Origin: Viscum album
Taxonomy: Eukaryota; Streptophyta; Magnoliopsida; Santalales; Viscaceae
NCBI GenBank assembly: GCA_963277665.1
Contig: OY728121.1
Coordinates: 1,650,422,062-1,650,486,061, forward strand
Length of the DNA stretch: 64,000 nt
Direction: 5' to 3'
The position numbers and the translations under genes are program-made. How positions within the stretch are numbered: position 1 is the stretch's first letter; each line of letters begins with the position of its first letter. This document shows positions 24,380-36,700 of this stretch, piece after piece. The notes under the pieces are model-generated. The model saw nothing but the letters and a program-made list of their open reading frames with translations. It made no database searches and was not told the DNA's origin.

Positions 24380-25730
24380 TTATGTGATCTCTTGGAGGTT
24401 GTCGTGCTGCCGGCGAACAGGCAATAGAGGGATCAATCGTCCATGAAGGACACACCGTGTCGATCCACAATATCCACTAGAACCTCCGTAAATGTTTCCC
24501 CATCATCAATGTATAGTTATCCCTAGTCAATAACGTGTGATGAATCATGCACTTATTTCTTCAGCTGTGAAACATGGAAAACATCATGGACCCGATACAT
24601 TTGTGTGGAAAGAGCTAGGAAATATGCCTCCTTTGTAAATCTAGTAAGAACCTGAGAGGTACCGATGAACCTCAGAGATAGCTTACCGCCCTGACCAAGT
24701 CTCCATAAACGTTGTCGAGGTGAGACCCATTGGAAGACATGGTCTCCCTCCTTGAACTCCAATATTCTCTATATCTTTGTAAAAATAAGACTTATGTTTT
24801 CTCTTGACATCTTCATACACTCTTGGATGATCTGCACCTTTTTAGTGGTATCCCATACCAACTCTGGAACCATAAGTGTTGAATCCCCTCGCACTATCCT
24901 GCATAGAGGTGATCTACATGGTCAACCATACAAGTCCTCAAACAGTGCCATAACTATGGTGGAGTGATAGATGTTTTTGTATTCCAACTCCACCATGTAC
25001 ATGTGATCCTCCCAATTTCTTCCAAAATGAAGGATGCAAGCACGAAGAATGTCCTCTATTGGCTGAATGGTCTGCTCTGTCTAACTATCCTTCTATGGAT
25101 GAAAGGTGGTGGTCAAATGTAGCTAAGTCCCAAATTCCTCTTGAAATCCCTTCGACAACCGGGATATAGAACATGTTTTCTGGGAAAATATAATCATTGA
25201 TGGAACCCCATGAATCCATACAATCTCTTGTATATAGAGAAATCCCAATCCCTCTACTGATACCAGCTCTCAGATGGGTATGAAGTGAGACAACTTGGTG
25301 AGTCGGCCAATGATCAACCAGAGGTATTCATGGCCCTTGGACATACGTGGTAGCCATGTCACACAATCCATGGAAATAACATCCCACTTCCACTCAGGTA
25401 CCTCTAATTCCTACGCTGAGGCTACTAGAACCTATTGTGTGGCCTACACTTGCTGACAAGTGAGGCATCATGAAACAATCCTTTCCACTACTTTCTTCAT
25501 CCATAGCCACTAGTGCTAATGCCATATGTCCTTGTACATCATTTTCCACACAAGGATTTACCACCATAGGGGACGTAGGGAACTCTCTCTATGCCTCCTC
25601 CAGTAGCACCACCGGTACCATGGTTCATCCCATAAGGAGGATGACATGCTACCAACCTCCAAAAATACATCAGGTGTCTGCCCTGAGGATATATGAGCAC
25701 GTCGTTCCTCACTATCAATTTCCCTAAGCT
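24380..25730 (-). pseudogene. Gypsy-2 integrase
   Basis: Minus-strand pieces: WDVISMDCVTWLP near 25360, WLIIGRLTKLSHF near 25310, FHP.KDS.TEQTIQ near 25070, and the C-terminal block 24553-24762 ([38 protein letters not shown]). The first catalytic Asp of VIVDRLTK is Gly, the SDRDP motif has become IFSQK, and only the Glu of SERTIQ survives. The tail after [12 protein letters not shown] contains VDIVDRHG, which may be a decayed chromodomain start, but no clear chromodomain is readable. Confidence 0.85.
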
Positions 25731-26380
25731 ATGCCACTTGAACTCACAGAAGAAGTGGCAGAGTGGAAGTCATATACTGGAGTTATGCTTCTCCATCTCT
25801 ATCCAAAATGGATATCTGCTACGCAACTAGCTGCTTTGTTGCCTCCCACGACAACTGTAGACAATACCTTTTCCTGAGTGTGTCAGCTACTACGTTCTCC
25901 TTCCAAAGGGTATAGACTATCTCAAAGTAATAGTCCTAGTGGCACTCTATCCAATGTCGATGTCTCGGGTTCAGGTCCTTTTGTGAGAAGATATACATGA
26001 GACCCTTCAGATTGGAGTATACTATAAAAACTTTTCACATCAAGTAGTATTGCCACATCTTCAAGGTGAAGACCACTACTTCTTACTCCAAGTCATGTGT
26101 AACGTATTTATGCTCATGAAATCTCAGCCGTTGTGAACCATAGGATATTACTAATTTCTTTTGCAGTAGAACACATCCAAGTATAATCCTTGATGTGTCA
26201 CAGTAGACTACATACACAACACCCTCTTCTGGTAGTGTCAAGATGGAGGGAACTCTTCAGTCTCTACCTCAGCTCCAAAAAACTATGATGAAATATCTCC
26301 ATCCACATCAAGAGCTATCCCTTCTTTGTAAATGCTGAAAAGGGCATCATAACTCTATAAAAGTAAGGTACGAATCTCTG
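25730..26380 (-). pseudogene. Gypsy-2 RNase H region
   Basis: It lies between the reverse transcriptase and the integrase. Minus-strand fragments fit gypsy RNase H by position: a stretch near 25980-25930 resembling 'NPRHRRWIEYL' (reading NPRHRHWIECH, then YYFEIVYT), followed by a counterpart of the 'VVADALSRK' end near 25880. No long frame survives. Confidence 0.6.
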
Positions 26381-27140
26381 GTAATACCCAGCTAACTCCA
26401 TGAAACTATTCACCTCAGTCACACTCTTGGGTGACTCCCTTGGAAGAATAACCACAATCATTGTCAAGTCCACTAAAACTCCATCCCCTAGATAAAATGT
26501 CCTTTAAAGGGTACTCCAGTATCCATAACTGGTACTTCAAGATATTACCATAAATCTAGTGCACTCGGAGTGTATCCAGATCTATCTGTAGATGATAGGC
26601 ATGCTCTTCCTCCGACGTCGAGTACACCAATATTTCCTCAATGAAGACCACCACCATGCGATGGAGGATTGGATGGATGATCTGGATTATGAGTCTCATG
26701 AACACTATAGGGTAATTTTTCACACTAAATAGAAAAGCCATGAACTCATAGTGTCTATATAGACATCTGAAGTCCTTCTTCTGCACATCATCATCTCGTA
26801 CCATGAGCCGATGATAGCCTGATCTAAGGTCTATCTTTGAAAACCAACGAGCTCCTTCAGCTGATCGAAGAGATCATCAATCAATCAAATTTGATACTTG
26901 TTCTTAATAGTCACCTAGTTTATACATCAATAATCCACACCGAGCCTCAAACTCCCATCTTCATTATTGGCGAACAAAATCAGGGATGCCCATAGAGAAA
27001 CACTGGGCCTTATAAACCCCTTCCTCTGTAATTACTCCATCTATAACCATAAATCACGAAGTTACGCATGGGCCATCTGATATGTTGTTGTATATATCAG
27101 TGATATCCTATGGTATAGGTCAATGGAAAAGTCTACCTCT
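26380..27140 (-). pseudogene. Gypsy-2 reverse transcriptase
   Basis: The minus-strand frame 26556-26804 reads RHYEFMAFLFSVKNYPIVFM and then VVVFIEEILVYSTSEEEHAYH. The alignment to the family block [20 protein letters not shown] is clear, but both catalytic aspartates of FIDD are Glu, which would abolish polymerase activity. Upstream fragments near 26960-26830 fit the 'SLRLCIDYR' and 'DLFDQLKGA' blocks. There are several frameshifts. Confidence 0.85.
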
Positions 27141-27149
27141 CTGTGAGGA

Positions 27150-27560
27150 GGTAGTCCTCGAACGTCATCCATCAATACATCATCATATTGGTCTCCCACT
27201 ATAGGATTTCTTAGACTCTAAACATCAACTTCGTCAAGGATAAGGCTTGCCACCTAATGATTAATCAGATACACCCTCCTCCAGGTAAGTCTATCTAATG
27301 CTGAAAAGGTTCCCTTCTCACCTGTGATGGAAAACCTTATCCCATCCTCACAAACACACCACACTTTGTACCTAATGCAGTCAATCTGAGGATGGATTGT
27401 GGATAACCAGTACATAACCATGATGATGTTATAAGACCTCGATGCCACTAGTAGAAGATCTGAGCCAAAGCTCTCACCACCTAGAGTAAACTCACATTTC
27501 CGAAACAAGTGTGTAATAATTGAATCTTACCAAGTAGGACTCTCTAATCATAAGCATCAA
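27150..27560 (-). pseudogene. Gypsy-2 protease region
   Basis: The minus-strand frame 27254-27508 reads a block parallel to the C-terminal half of gypsy protease: SYNIIMVMYWLSTIHPQIDC (family pattern FDVILGMDWLS.Y.A.IDC), followed by FSITGEKG. The Gly-Met of the ILGMDWL motif is changed to Val-Met. The active-site triad was not found. Confidence 0.7.
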
Positions 27561-27699
27561 GCCAATGACTCCACGAGAATCTTCGAGCATCGAATGAGAA
27601 TCATGGAAATGAAAATGTTACTGGAACCTGTGTATATAGGTACTATAGATAAGATGGAGTAGACACAGATCATACCTCAAATCATCTCTTGAGCATTGT

Positions 27700-28827
27700 G
27701 TTCATAATCGTCATCTTCCTGGAGTGGATATCATCCCTGTCCACTAGCTCCCTATGGTCAGGGTGGCCCACCAAGAGGTGGTGGTTGTAAAACCTTCAAC
27801 TGTTGTCCACCACCTGCTACACGACCTTCTCCTCTACCACATCCACCACCCTCCAGACCTCCTCAATCAAATTTCTGTCTCTTCTTCAGTGGTCCCTCGA
27901 CTATCTTCTGGTAATAAATGTGGTTGGTTGAGTTGTCGTGAGCTATGTGTCTCTACCATCCACACATGAAGCACAGTCTGATCCTCTGCTGGCTTGCTCT
28001 ACCACATGAGCCTCACACCTCCGACCCTACATCTCGGGGTTGTCCACCAGAAGGAATAGTCCTCTAGGACCTCTATTTCATCTGCCTACTACTAGCCATA
28101 GATGAATCAGCTACGTATCACCTAGTGGGGGTCTTGTTGTCGGTGTCTACTTAGCAAGGGAACTCTCCACCAAGAGATCTCTCTTTACCACTCTAGCATG
28201 TGTCAGAATTCTTAGAGATACCATCAATGCTCTGATATCCTATCAAAGTCCCTACTAGAAGGTCCAAGACCTAATGAAAGGGTCCTACACTATGTCAGTA
28301 GAGTAGCACGAACGTTTGGTGAACCTCACTGTGTATTGGGACATAGTCAAGTTTCCCAACTGTAAGTGTTTTATCTCTTTTATACACACAGAGTGAGGAA
28401 TTGCTAGATTGGTGTCTACCTGGAAGGGGCCCTCGAATTTTTCCAAGAGGAGCATCACCTAGTCATGTGTTTAAGGCATTAGTCTCCACCATATCCCTAA
28501 TTCTCCGTGGAAAAGACTGGAAGCGATGATCACCATCCGGTTGGCTGCTGTCCAAACCAGGAAAAAACCCCTGGCCACAACCATCGTCCAGTCCTTAGCT
28601 GCCTACGAATCCATCTCACCTTAGAACATTGGAGGCCTCACCTGCTAAAACTCGTGCAATGCAGCTAGTCAGTGTGCACCATCTACTGGTGGGGCTGGTG
28701 GAAAAAACTTCCCAATAGGCAGTGGCTCTGCTGGATCACCACCTGAAGGTTCTAACCCCATAAGTGGGCCCTGCACAAAAGCCTCCTCACATGGTGGGTC
28801 GTCATTGCGTACACTCTTGTAAATCAT
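27700..28827 (-). pseudogene. Gypsy-2 gag
   Basis: From a methionine at 28827 (MIYKSVRNDDPP) the minus strand reads the classic plant gypsy gag layout: a VRPPMF.GEMD block near 28630, a GELGIWWRL block near 28490, LEKFEGPFQ near 28440, NLTMSQYTVRFTK near 28350, and DIRALMVSLRILTHARVV near 28230. A zinc-knuckle start CFMCG near 27970 follows, with its later residues broken by a stop. The order and spacing match the family (capsid then nucleocapsid). Internal stops make it a pseudogene. Confidence 0.85.
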
Positions 28828-29121
28828 GGCTGGTTGTCTAAGTGGTTACATCATGAAAGGAAATAGGTGTTCCCTGGTCAAATATTTATACATGGCGTGA
28901 TGATTGAAAGAGATAAATAAAATTAAAACACTTCCAAAACACACATTATAAATATTTTCATGCACCAAGTCAGAAATCGGAATATAGAGTCTTAGTGGAT
29001 GGATACTTCAGCTGCCGCACCAATACTGGACTCCACGATCTAAAAACCACACTCGAAACACTTAAAACTATTTCTCTATTAAAACATCAGATTCCTAGTC
29101 GTTCGGTAGAACGATCTTATC

Positions 29122-29129
29122 TGATACCA
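29122..29129 (-). other. Gypsy-2 primer-binding site
   Basis: The minus strand reads TGGTATCAGATAAG over 29116-29129. The first ten bases match the initiator tRNA-Met site TGGTATCAGAGC, three bases inside the right LTR start (TGTAATGACCC at 29133). Confidence 0.9.
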
Positions 29130-29864
29130 CTTTGTAATGACCCATTCCCCAGGTCCCATGTAGTGACCACCCCAAGCCCGCCTTCCATTGGCCATGGGTT
29201 GGTGACTGGAACTGAAAAGGAAAATTCCTATTATGGGAAGGCATTATATTTGAACCTATAAATAACAAAATCCATGAACACAACAAGAAGAAACTACAAA
29301 GTAAAGTTCTATAGTAAAAAGTCTATTGAAAGTAAAGGGACATGAATACAAGGCCAACTGAAAAGTAAAAGTACAAAAAAAAGAGAAAACGCCTCATGGA
29401 TCATCCACCAAGGATTCTACTTGATTGGTGGGTACATATTGACTCTACAACACTCCACGTCATCCCATCTTCTCCATGCACCTCCAGGTCCTGGCTCCCT
29501 CAAGTCTCAACCAAGCTGTTTATTGTCTTCCCAAGACACAATAAGGTGCGGGTGATGCCCGAGCCGGGGTGAGTATAACAATACTCCATATGGTCCCCAA
29601 GACCCCATAAGGACTCACAGAGTTCAAAAGATGAAAACAAAACATGCAAGACATCTATCACATTGCACAATGTAATAGTCATCTCACACCAGGTATAAAA
29701 CATAGAATTCTGAAATATATATGATTATCCCTAATCTATAGCATCTTATTCGATTATAAGTCCACAAATAATCCAAAAGAATTTGTTCTATTATCAGACC
29801 ACTCAGGGACATAAGTTGTTATTCCACGATGGTACACCTTATGGTTGTTCTTCATCAGGTCACA

Positions 29865-30110
29865 CTACTGCGAATGCACAGAGGGTCTCTAAATGATGAG
29901 TCACACATAGTCACTAGAATGCTGATCCTCACAGTGTCACTGGAATGTTGATCCACATAGGGTTGCTGAATGCTGATCTACACACGGTCTCTAGAAGCCG
30001 ATCCTCAAATGTCCTCTCTAAAACTAGTCCTCGTCATGTAGCTACTATGTTGATCAACCCATTTTCTCTAATATGTTTATCCAAATAGGGTTGATACTTT
30101 GAAGACAACT
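29865..30110. repeat. Degenerate ~29-bp tandem repeats, gypsy-2 right LTR
   Basis: This is the counterpart of the left-LTR array, with units like CTGATCCACATAGGGTTGCT and GAATG spacers, about eight copies and strongly degenerate. Confidence 0.7.
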
Positions 30111-30469
30111 AGCCATAATATTCCTCGCACATTGTTCGCTCGAGCTCCATAGAAACTTCTCATTGAGATAATGGTCATACCTTTCCCACCACTAAACTCC
30201 ACAATGAAGTATCCCAAAGTACCACCATGTAGTTAGAGTTCCAACACGATAGACTGCATGTCAATCGGATGCCCATTCTGTGAGTTAAAAGTGTTTTAAT
30301 AACGAGGGCACGGTTGGATTCGGGTTCGATCCAACCTGTCTGTAGCCAAATTTCTTGAAAATTCTATTGGAGTTTACCGAAAAGTCTATCTTGTTCCATG
30401 TAACTTAGCACCATAGATGGTCCGTCACTGGTCTTCTAGATTTCATGTTTTTGTAATTTAATAAAAACT

Positions 30470-31270
30470 GGGCCGAGCTGGGTCCAGGTCCATTTCGACC
30501 TGGTCGGACCGACCAGGCCGTGCTCCAACCCAACCCAACCCGAACCGACCTGAGCCAACATGGTTGGGTGAGGCCATGGCATGCTCAGTCAGTTGCTCTA
30601 TGGTTCAACCAATCTCGTAGGGGGTGCTGCCCGACCAGCTGGTGGTGTGACTCGGCTAGTAGGTAGTGCGGCCCGACCCCCCGGGGGCGCATCTTGGCCC
30701 ACAGGGTGTGAAGATTGGCCTGTAGGGGGTGAAGTGGAGCCCACTGGGGGGGAGGGGCTTAGCTCGCTGGAGTGCGTGAGCCCTACACTAGCTAACATGG
30801 GGGGGGGGGGGCATTTCCCCTGGTTTTCCAAATGGAACAACCATTTTGAATTGGAGCAGAAACTCTACGTGGCGCTGCCAGGTAACCGTGGGACCCATAA
30901 GAGCGAGTCCCTCCTCCTCCACCCAAGCATCAACACATGTCCATCTACAGCGGTGTGCACCAGGGAACCTCTCCAACTCTGCGTCTGGATGGTGCTGGCC
31001 AACCTGCTCGACCAATGTGGCTGACAAGTTGCGGCCTCCACCTCCTACAGCATGCGACGGTGCACCACACCACCTCCGCGACTGGCCGGTGACGACAGCT
31101 CTACTGCCCACTGTGGCATAGTTCTGAAATCTCTTCTTATAGTACAAGATGGCATTCCGCCTCCACCACGGTTGGCCGGTGTCAACCGCCGCCTTCGACC
31201 GCCGGTGCCAGTCACCAGTTCCACTTCGGCGGTCTTTTGAAGGCCACCGGGAGGGCATCAGTGGTCCATT
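30470..31270. repeat. GC-rich island in gypsy-2 right LTR
   Basis: It is GC-rich with repeats of the GGGGGTGCGGCCCGACC type between 30610 and 30760 and a 13-G run at 30799-30811. The matching island is in the left LTR. Confidence 0.75.
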
Positions 31271-32189
31271 TTCTCATCTGATCCCTCCTACAGTCTTCCC
31301 ATGTTGTTCCCTTCACTGCATGACCCTCAGATTTAGGTTCTGTCCAACCCGAATAATTTTCCAGTGAAGAATGCAACGATAAACTAGAGGCAAAATGATG
31401 TGGCCCTGTTTTTTTGGCCCATGCTCTCCACGTTATAATCTTAACAAGGGATTGGATAATGATTCAACAACTCTTATGATATATACAAGGTAAATACCTA
31501 CCTAGATTATAAATTCCTTGAAGACAATCTAAAATACCTCCTTTTTCATTGTCTTCATTTCAAGATTCTGTGGGGCTCATCACCCCTCGCTGAAACCAGA
31601 TTCATCCTCAAAGTGGTAGGCATCACATTACTTTTCCATAGATTCATCACTTGGTGAAGCCAGGCCATCACCCCTCCTCGAGCTCCATATAAATATAGGT
31701 AGATGTGGTTAACCTTATGAAAAATCTATGAGGTTAATTTAATTAAAGAACCTCCCAAAAACCAAGAGTATAGTTACACATAAGGAGGATTTAAGACAAT
31801 TAATGGCCTGACATGTCATCGGTCCCGCCACCACAAAAAATCTACTAAAGAAAAAGAAATGAAATGAAATAACATAATATTTTATTTTATTAATCATTCA
31901 AAAGTTTGTAAAATTGACATTTTCACCCGACCTACTGTTGTTTAAGTGAAGTTTGTCTTATGTTAATCCCATTATTACTGATTCAACGGTACCCTCAGGT
32001 ATTTAATCCGAGCACCGGTTCAAAAGATATAAAATTCTTCTCATGGGTTTACTAAACGTAACATAAAAAAGAAAAGAAAAATTATTTTAGGGCACACTAG
32101 GTCTTAGAGTCACGCACCTTCAATTTTCGTAGGCTCGTAATAATTCCATATAATTAGAAAAAAATAAATTGAAAATCTTGGTATTTACA

Positions 32190-32194
32190 ATTTA
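32190..32194. repeat. Target-site duplication of gypsy-2, right copy (ATTTA)
   Basis: It is an exact match to 21268-21272 and immediately follows the right LTR terminus. Confidence 0.8.
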
Positions 32195-34943
32195 GGGAAG
32201 ATTATATTATTTTTATGCTATTTTATGGTGATTTAGGTTTTTTCGGAAATTAATTGATTTTTTAGAGAATATAATGTCATGCTATTTAAATGTTTTGTAT
32301 GTTAATTTATGAGAAAATTTGTATTATTTTGAGAGAATTTTATTATTGATCTTAAAAAAATATGTCATCAAATCATTCATATATGCGTGTATTAAATTGT
32401 TTCTAGAATATTGTGGAGAAATTTTATGGTTAACTATTTATAGATGGATTTAAGTTGAACTTATGGTTTTATTACCATTTTAAATATTTCAGGGTTTTAT
32501 TTCATCATGTGATGAATTATCTATTTTTTGGATAACTTATGAAACCCATTTTTTAAAATATTTCTATATAGAAGGAATAAAACATCATAATTTTATAGAT
32601 ATAATAATTAATTAAATGTATTTTTAGTTCTCTATGTATGAAAAAAAAATCTCCAATATTAATTTCCTAGAGTTAGATTTGAGATAGAAGTATAAATTGA
32701 TAGAAGAAAAACCAAATGATAAAATTATGCAAATGAAATAAAAATAATCAGAATAATTTTATTTTCTCATGATCTCTATCCTGATTGAAAAAAATTGAAA
32801 ACTCAATGAAAGGGATATTTAAATAAAAAATTCAACATTTTACCTTCATTTCGAATCAATTGATGTCCTTCATTATCCCTTACTGATTTATAGATTTGTG
32901 TTAATTAACATTATCCTGATCATATTATCTGTCATTCTATATTAATTCAACAGAAATATTTTTCTCCTCTATTTTGATATTTTCACAACCCACTAACTTT
33001 CAACTTTTATGGGATCCCAATTATGAGTTATTTTTCCTAATTTTTTTTCTACATCCCCATTTATAATAGTGTTTTATATTCCTTTTTATTACATGAGTTT
33101 TCATTAAAGGTATTTATAAATATTTATTCTTTTATTATCATGATAAAAATATAAATGATATAATTTATTTATAGGGGAGAACATATCACATTATAAATTT
33201 AATTTAAAATAAAAATACGATTGATATATTTCTTAACTCCCAACACTTATCTTGTTGAAAACTCCGATATACTATAAAATATTACAATCTAAATGTTATC
33301 ATTATAGCCTAAAAATTGAATCATATGTATTAAGATGGATAAAAATTTTAAAATTATTTATAATGGTTTTATATAATGAAAATTCATTTATTAATTCATT
33401 ATAAATATTTACAGTGCTTTCAATAGTCAATTTATGCTTCAAAAATATATTTTCTTAAACATTGTTAATTATTCTATTTTGTGAATAGAAATTATATATA
33501 ATTTAAACAATATTTATAAATTATATTTGTCTTTAAAATCTTAAATTTTGAATTCATCATATAAATATTATATTATTGTTTTCTTTTGAGATTTTTTATA
33601 AAAAAATTATATTCCTTTGAGTAGTGAATAATATATATATTTTGTAAAAATAAAATTTCATTACCATTAATAATTTAATTTAAAATTAGTGTGTATATAT
33701 ATATTAAATTAATATAATAGCCATTTTAGTAAAAATTATATAAATAATTTCATGCAAGTAAGAATTATATTTAATTTTTGAGTAAGTTCATTTTTGTGAT
33801 TAAAAATTTTTTTTCTAATAACTATTTTCCATTATATTTTACACATTTATGTTAAAATTATTTTTTCCATATCTAAATATTAATACCAAGAAAATTTATT
33901 CAATATTTCAAACCGAGATATTCAATTTTTTTAAATATTTCCTTTTTATTTTTTTTGTTATTATTAGTAGTTTTTATGATAATTACATATAATATTTTTT
34001 TGGTGAAATGTGTAAAATAGGGATAAAACAATGGTATAAGACCTAAATATCAACATAAAACAATTATTTATTATATGTAATGAGTTCATTTACACAATAA
34101 TTATCCAGTTTTGATTTTATAAAAAAATTAGGAAATTTTTATTTGGTAATGACATATATATTATTTAATATAATGAATAATTACAATATGACACTTGTTT
34201 ATTTTAATAACTGATTTTTTTTCATTGGGATAAAAATAAGTTGTTCTAGGTTATAAATTATTATATTTAATAAGTTCTAATTATCATTATTATGTTAATA
34301 TATTTTTAATATTTACTAATGTTATATTTACCAAGAATGCATTGGCAATGTTGATCTAGTGCTTCTGCATGTAGTATGAATGTTAATGTAAATGATTTTA
34401 AAAACATTAAAAATAGTATTTTTGGGATTAATTTTTTGTATTAAATGAATTTAATAGGTAATAAATGTGTATAATTATTTCTAAATGTGTTTATATTTCA
34501 ATTACATTTCTTTCTTTATGTTTTTAAAGTCAAAAGAAATGAATTGTCACAAAAGTCATATTAATAATATTTTATGAGAGTGAATATATTATTTTATGAT
34601 TTGAAAATATAAAATATTTAATGTGGTAAAATTGTATTTAAAATGGTCTAAAATATCATCAGTATTCCATTTTTGTGGAATTTTTCGCATTATAAGTACA
34701 CTTATGACAGTTAAATGATAAAACATTTGTCAGCATGATTAGTGTTAAAAATGATAAAAGGGGGGAACAAAAATATAATGTTTATAGTGCAATGAAAACA
34801 TGTATAAATTTTATTCGATAATTTTTTTTGGACATTATCATGTTATAAATTCTTTAATTTTTCTATTTTCGACCAAATGAGATGATTGTGATATACATTA
34901 TATTTTAATACTTTATATAATTCCAAGTGTATATTATCCCTCA

Positions 34944-34953
34944 CTTATAAAAT
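34944..34953 (+). promoter_or_regulatory. Candidate TATA box in unit 1
   Basis: CTTATAAAAT is preceded by CCCTCA, as in the LTR at 1-2668 (CCCTCACCTCTCTTATAAAC). The motif array begins 346 bp downstream. Confidence 0.5.
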
Positions 34954-35289
34954 GGAAAGACATTTTATAATTTATATAAAATTATTTATAACTTTATACC
35001 TTACAGTACATTCCCATATACCTTCCATGATAAAATACCTTCATCATATAGATTCTATTCTTCCCATAGATAAATTCTATGAAGGGTTAAGTAGGTAGAC
35101 AATGGAGGTCTCTCAAAGAAGAGGCAATCATATTACCCAACACTATCAATGTTTTAATGTTCTTTAAATTTACATAATTATGTTGTATTAATTATAACAT
35201 GGTTAATAACATATCCAAAATATACTAATATTTAATTATGATTATTAAAGGAAAATGTTTCACCAATATTCATTTGAATGTGAAATTAA

Positions 35290-35725
35290 TGTATCGCTCA
35301 TGCTTACTAGTGGACAACAACCTCCACGTGATGACATGGATCTTTTTTCTATCAACATATTTTGTGGTTGGATATCATGATATATTTAATATCTATATTT
35401 TATATAAATTATATAATTATTATTATATAATTATAATTTATTATCAACCCTCATATCTTTCAATACGCTAAAAAATAAAAATATCACTCGTGCGTATGTG
35501 TGGATTACCAACTCCACAAAGTGATGCAATTAGTTTTTAATTTTTAATTTACATGAATATTAATATGGAAGGATTTAGAAAATATATATAATATTTATGG
35601 TATTATATTGATTATTTATTGGGGATTTATTATTTAACTATGTTTCATTATATCTATTGAAAATTGGAAACACCACCCAAATGTTTATACAGATTACCAT
35701 CTTTACAAAGTTATATAATTAATTT
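35290..35725 (+). repeat. Three ~190-bp tandem LTR repeats in unit 1
   Basis: Decayed copies start near 35290, 35480 and 35665. The second keeps CTCGTGCGTATGTGTGGATTACC and 'ACTCCACAAAGTGATGCAATT'. Orientation is plus. Spacings are about 190 and 185 bp. Confidence 0.65.
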
Positions 35726-36700
35726 TCATCATAAAATTATAAGAATAATTTAAAAAAATTATAAATATTACATAAAAAAAATTATTGATAATAGTTTTAG
35801 AGTTGATGGAACCATTATCAATCTATGGGAAAAAATATTTGAATAGATACATTCATGAAAAATTAAATTGTTATCACCTACATCATTGATTTCATTAAGT
35901 ATGTTCTAATAAACGAGTAAAAATATTTATCAATCAAAAAATATTATGTAATATATGAATGAATAATATTATAGAATACATTTACAAAAAATATGTATTT
36001 ATTATACATGATGTTTTAATTGGTACCTAGAAAAAAGATATTTTTTACAAGAATTTCTTTTATTACTTTTATTCCAATGAGACTTATTCCATATTGACAA
36101 CATGATACTTTTGTATGGTGCATCTATATACCATGAATTTATTTTATTATTAGTTTCATTAAATTAGTGATATATACATATACATATATATATATATATA
36201 TATATTTCTATCTTCTAATAGGTTTTGATTCAGATATTAACAAATCTGTTAGGGATTTACGATATATTCTCATTTTATGTAATGGGTTTCTATGATAAAT
36301 TTCAATTGAGGGTAATTACATGGTACATGTACATTAAAATCCATATATTATCATATCATCTAGTTATTTATTGAATTATTTTAACTAATTGTATAGTTTT
36401 CCTGTCTTTAGTAATGAAAATGTTTGAGAAATTGGGTTTATGGAAAACCAACCATATTTCCTTTTTTGGTTGATGAATATTTTCTTCCACGTTCATATTC
36501 CATTGAATGTCTTCAGAAACGATATTTTATATGATAAATTTCTTTTTAATTTCATTTTGACAATATTTATAATTATTTTCAATGGTTTAAAAAATAAGTG
36601 TTTTTATTTATTCTATATTTGTTATTTTTAAAATATTTACAAAACAATGTTAATGGAAACATTGTATTAACATTTAAAGTACAAAATATTTATCCAATAA

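Larger units (their letters stand above)
21273..32189 (-). mobile_element. Gypsy-2: complete but dead Ty3/gypsy retrotransposon with GC-rich LTR islands
   Basis: This 10.9-kb element has LTRs at 21273-24286 and 29133-32189, a polypurine tract at 24288 and a primer-binding site at 29122-29129. An exact ATTTA duplication flanks it. The internal 4.85 kb reads gag, protease, reverse transcriptase, RNase H and integrase on the minus strand. Its base composition is visibly higher in G+C than its surroundings, and its LTRs share no obvious sequence with the AT-rich LTR family, so it is a separate lineage. It is inserted in unit 1. All reading frames are broken, including catalytic changes in the reverse transcriptase and integrase. 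Confidence 0.92.
29133..32189 (-). repeat. Gypsy-2 5' LTR (right)
   Basis: It begins TGTAATGACCC and ends TTTACA, and it parallels the left LTR. It includes the GATCCACA tandem array (29865-30110), the GC-rich island (30470-31270) and a 13-G run (30799-30811). Two overlapping open frames in the island (30581-31024 plus, 30788-31258 minus) match no known protein family. The minus frame shares a recognisable stretch with the left LTR (EEEG.....GP near its middle), which follows from the shared DNA sequence. Confidence 0.92.
32190..36700 (+). repeat. Unit 1 of a direct repeat, right part (LTR-like, non-coding)
   Basis: It matches 38830-39662 plus 51903-55600. TACTGATTTAT occurs at 32881 and 39516 and AATGGAGGTCTCTCAAA at 35101 and 53985; after removing the copia insertion both give a period near 6.64 kb. 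It holds a TATA box at 34944 and three motif repeats from 35290, in the same order and spacing as the plus-oriented LTR at 1-2668. No coding sequence was found; frames such as 35238-35471 are AT-rich chance frames. Confidence 0.7.

Noticed and set aside
30581..31258. 147- and 156-codon frames in the gypsy-2 right LTR as possible genes
   Set aside because: They lie inside an LTR, in the GC-rich island, on opposite overlapping strands. Low-complexity Gly/Ala/Pro content reflects the DNA repeat.
31685..31697. CATATAAATATAG as a plus-strand promoter
   Set aside because: It is a good TATA string, but the element is on the minus strand and the left LTR keeps only CATATAAATTT. There is no plus-strand gene to serve.
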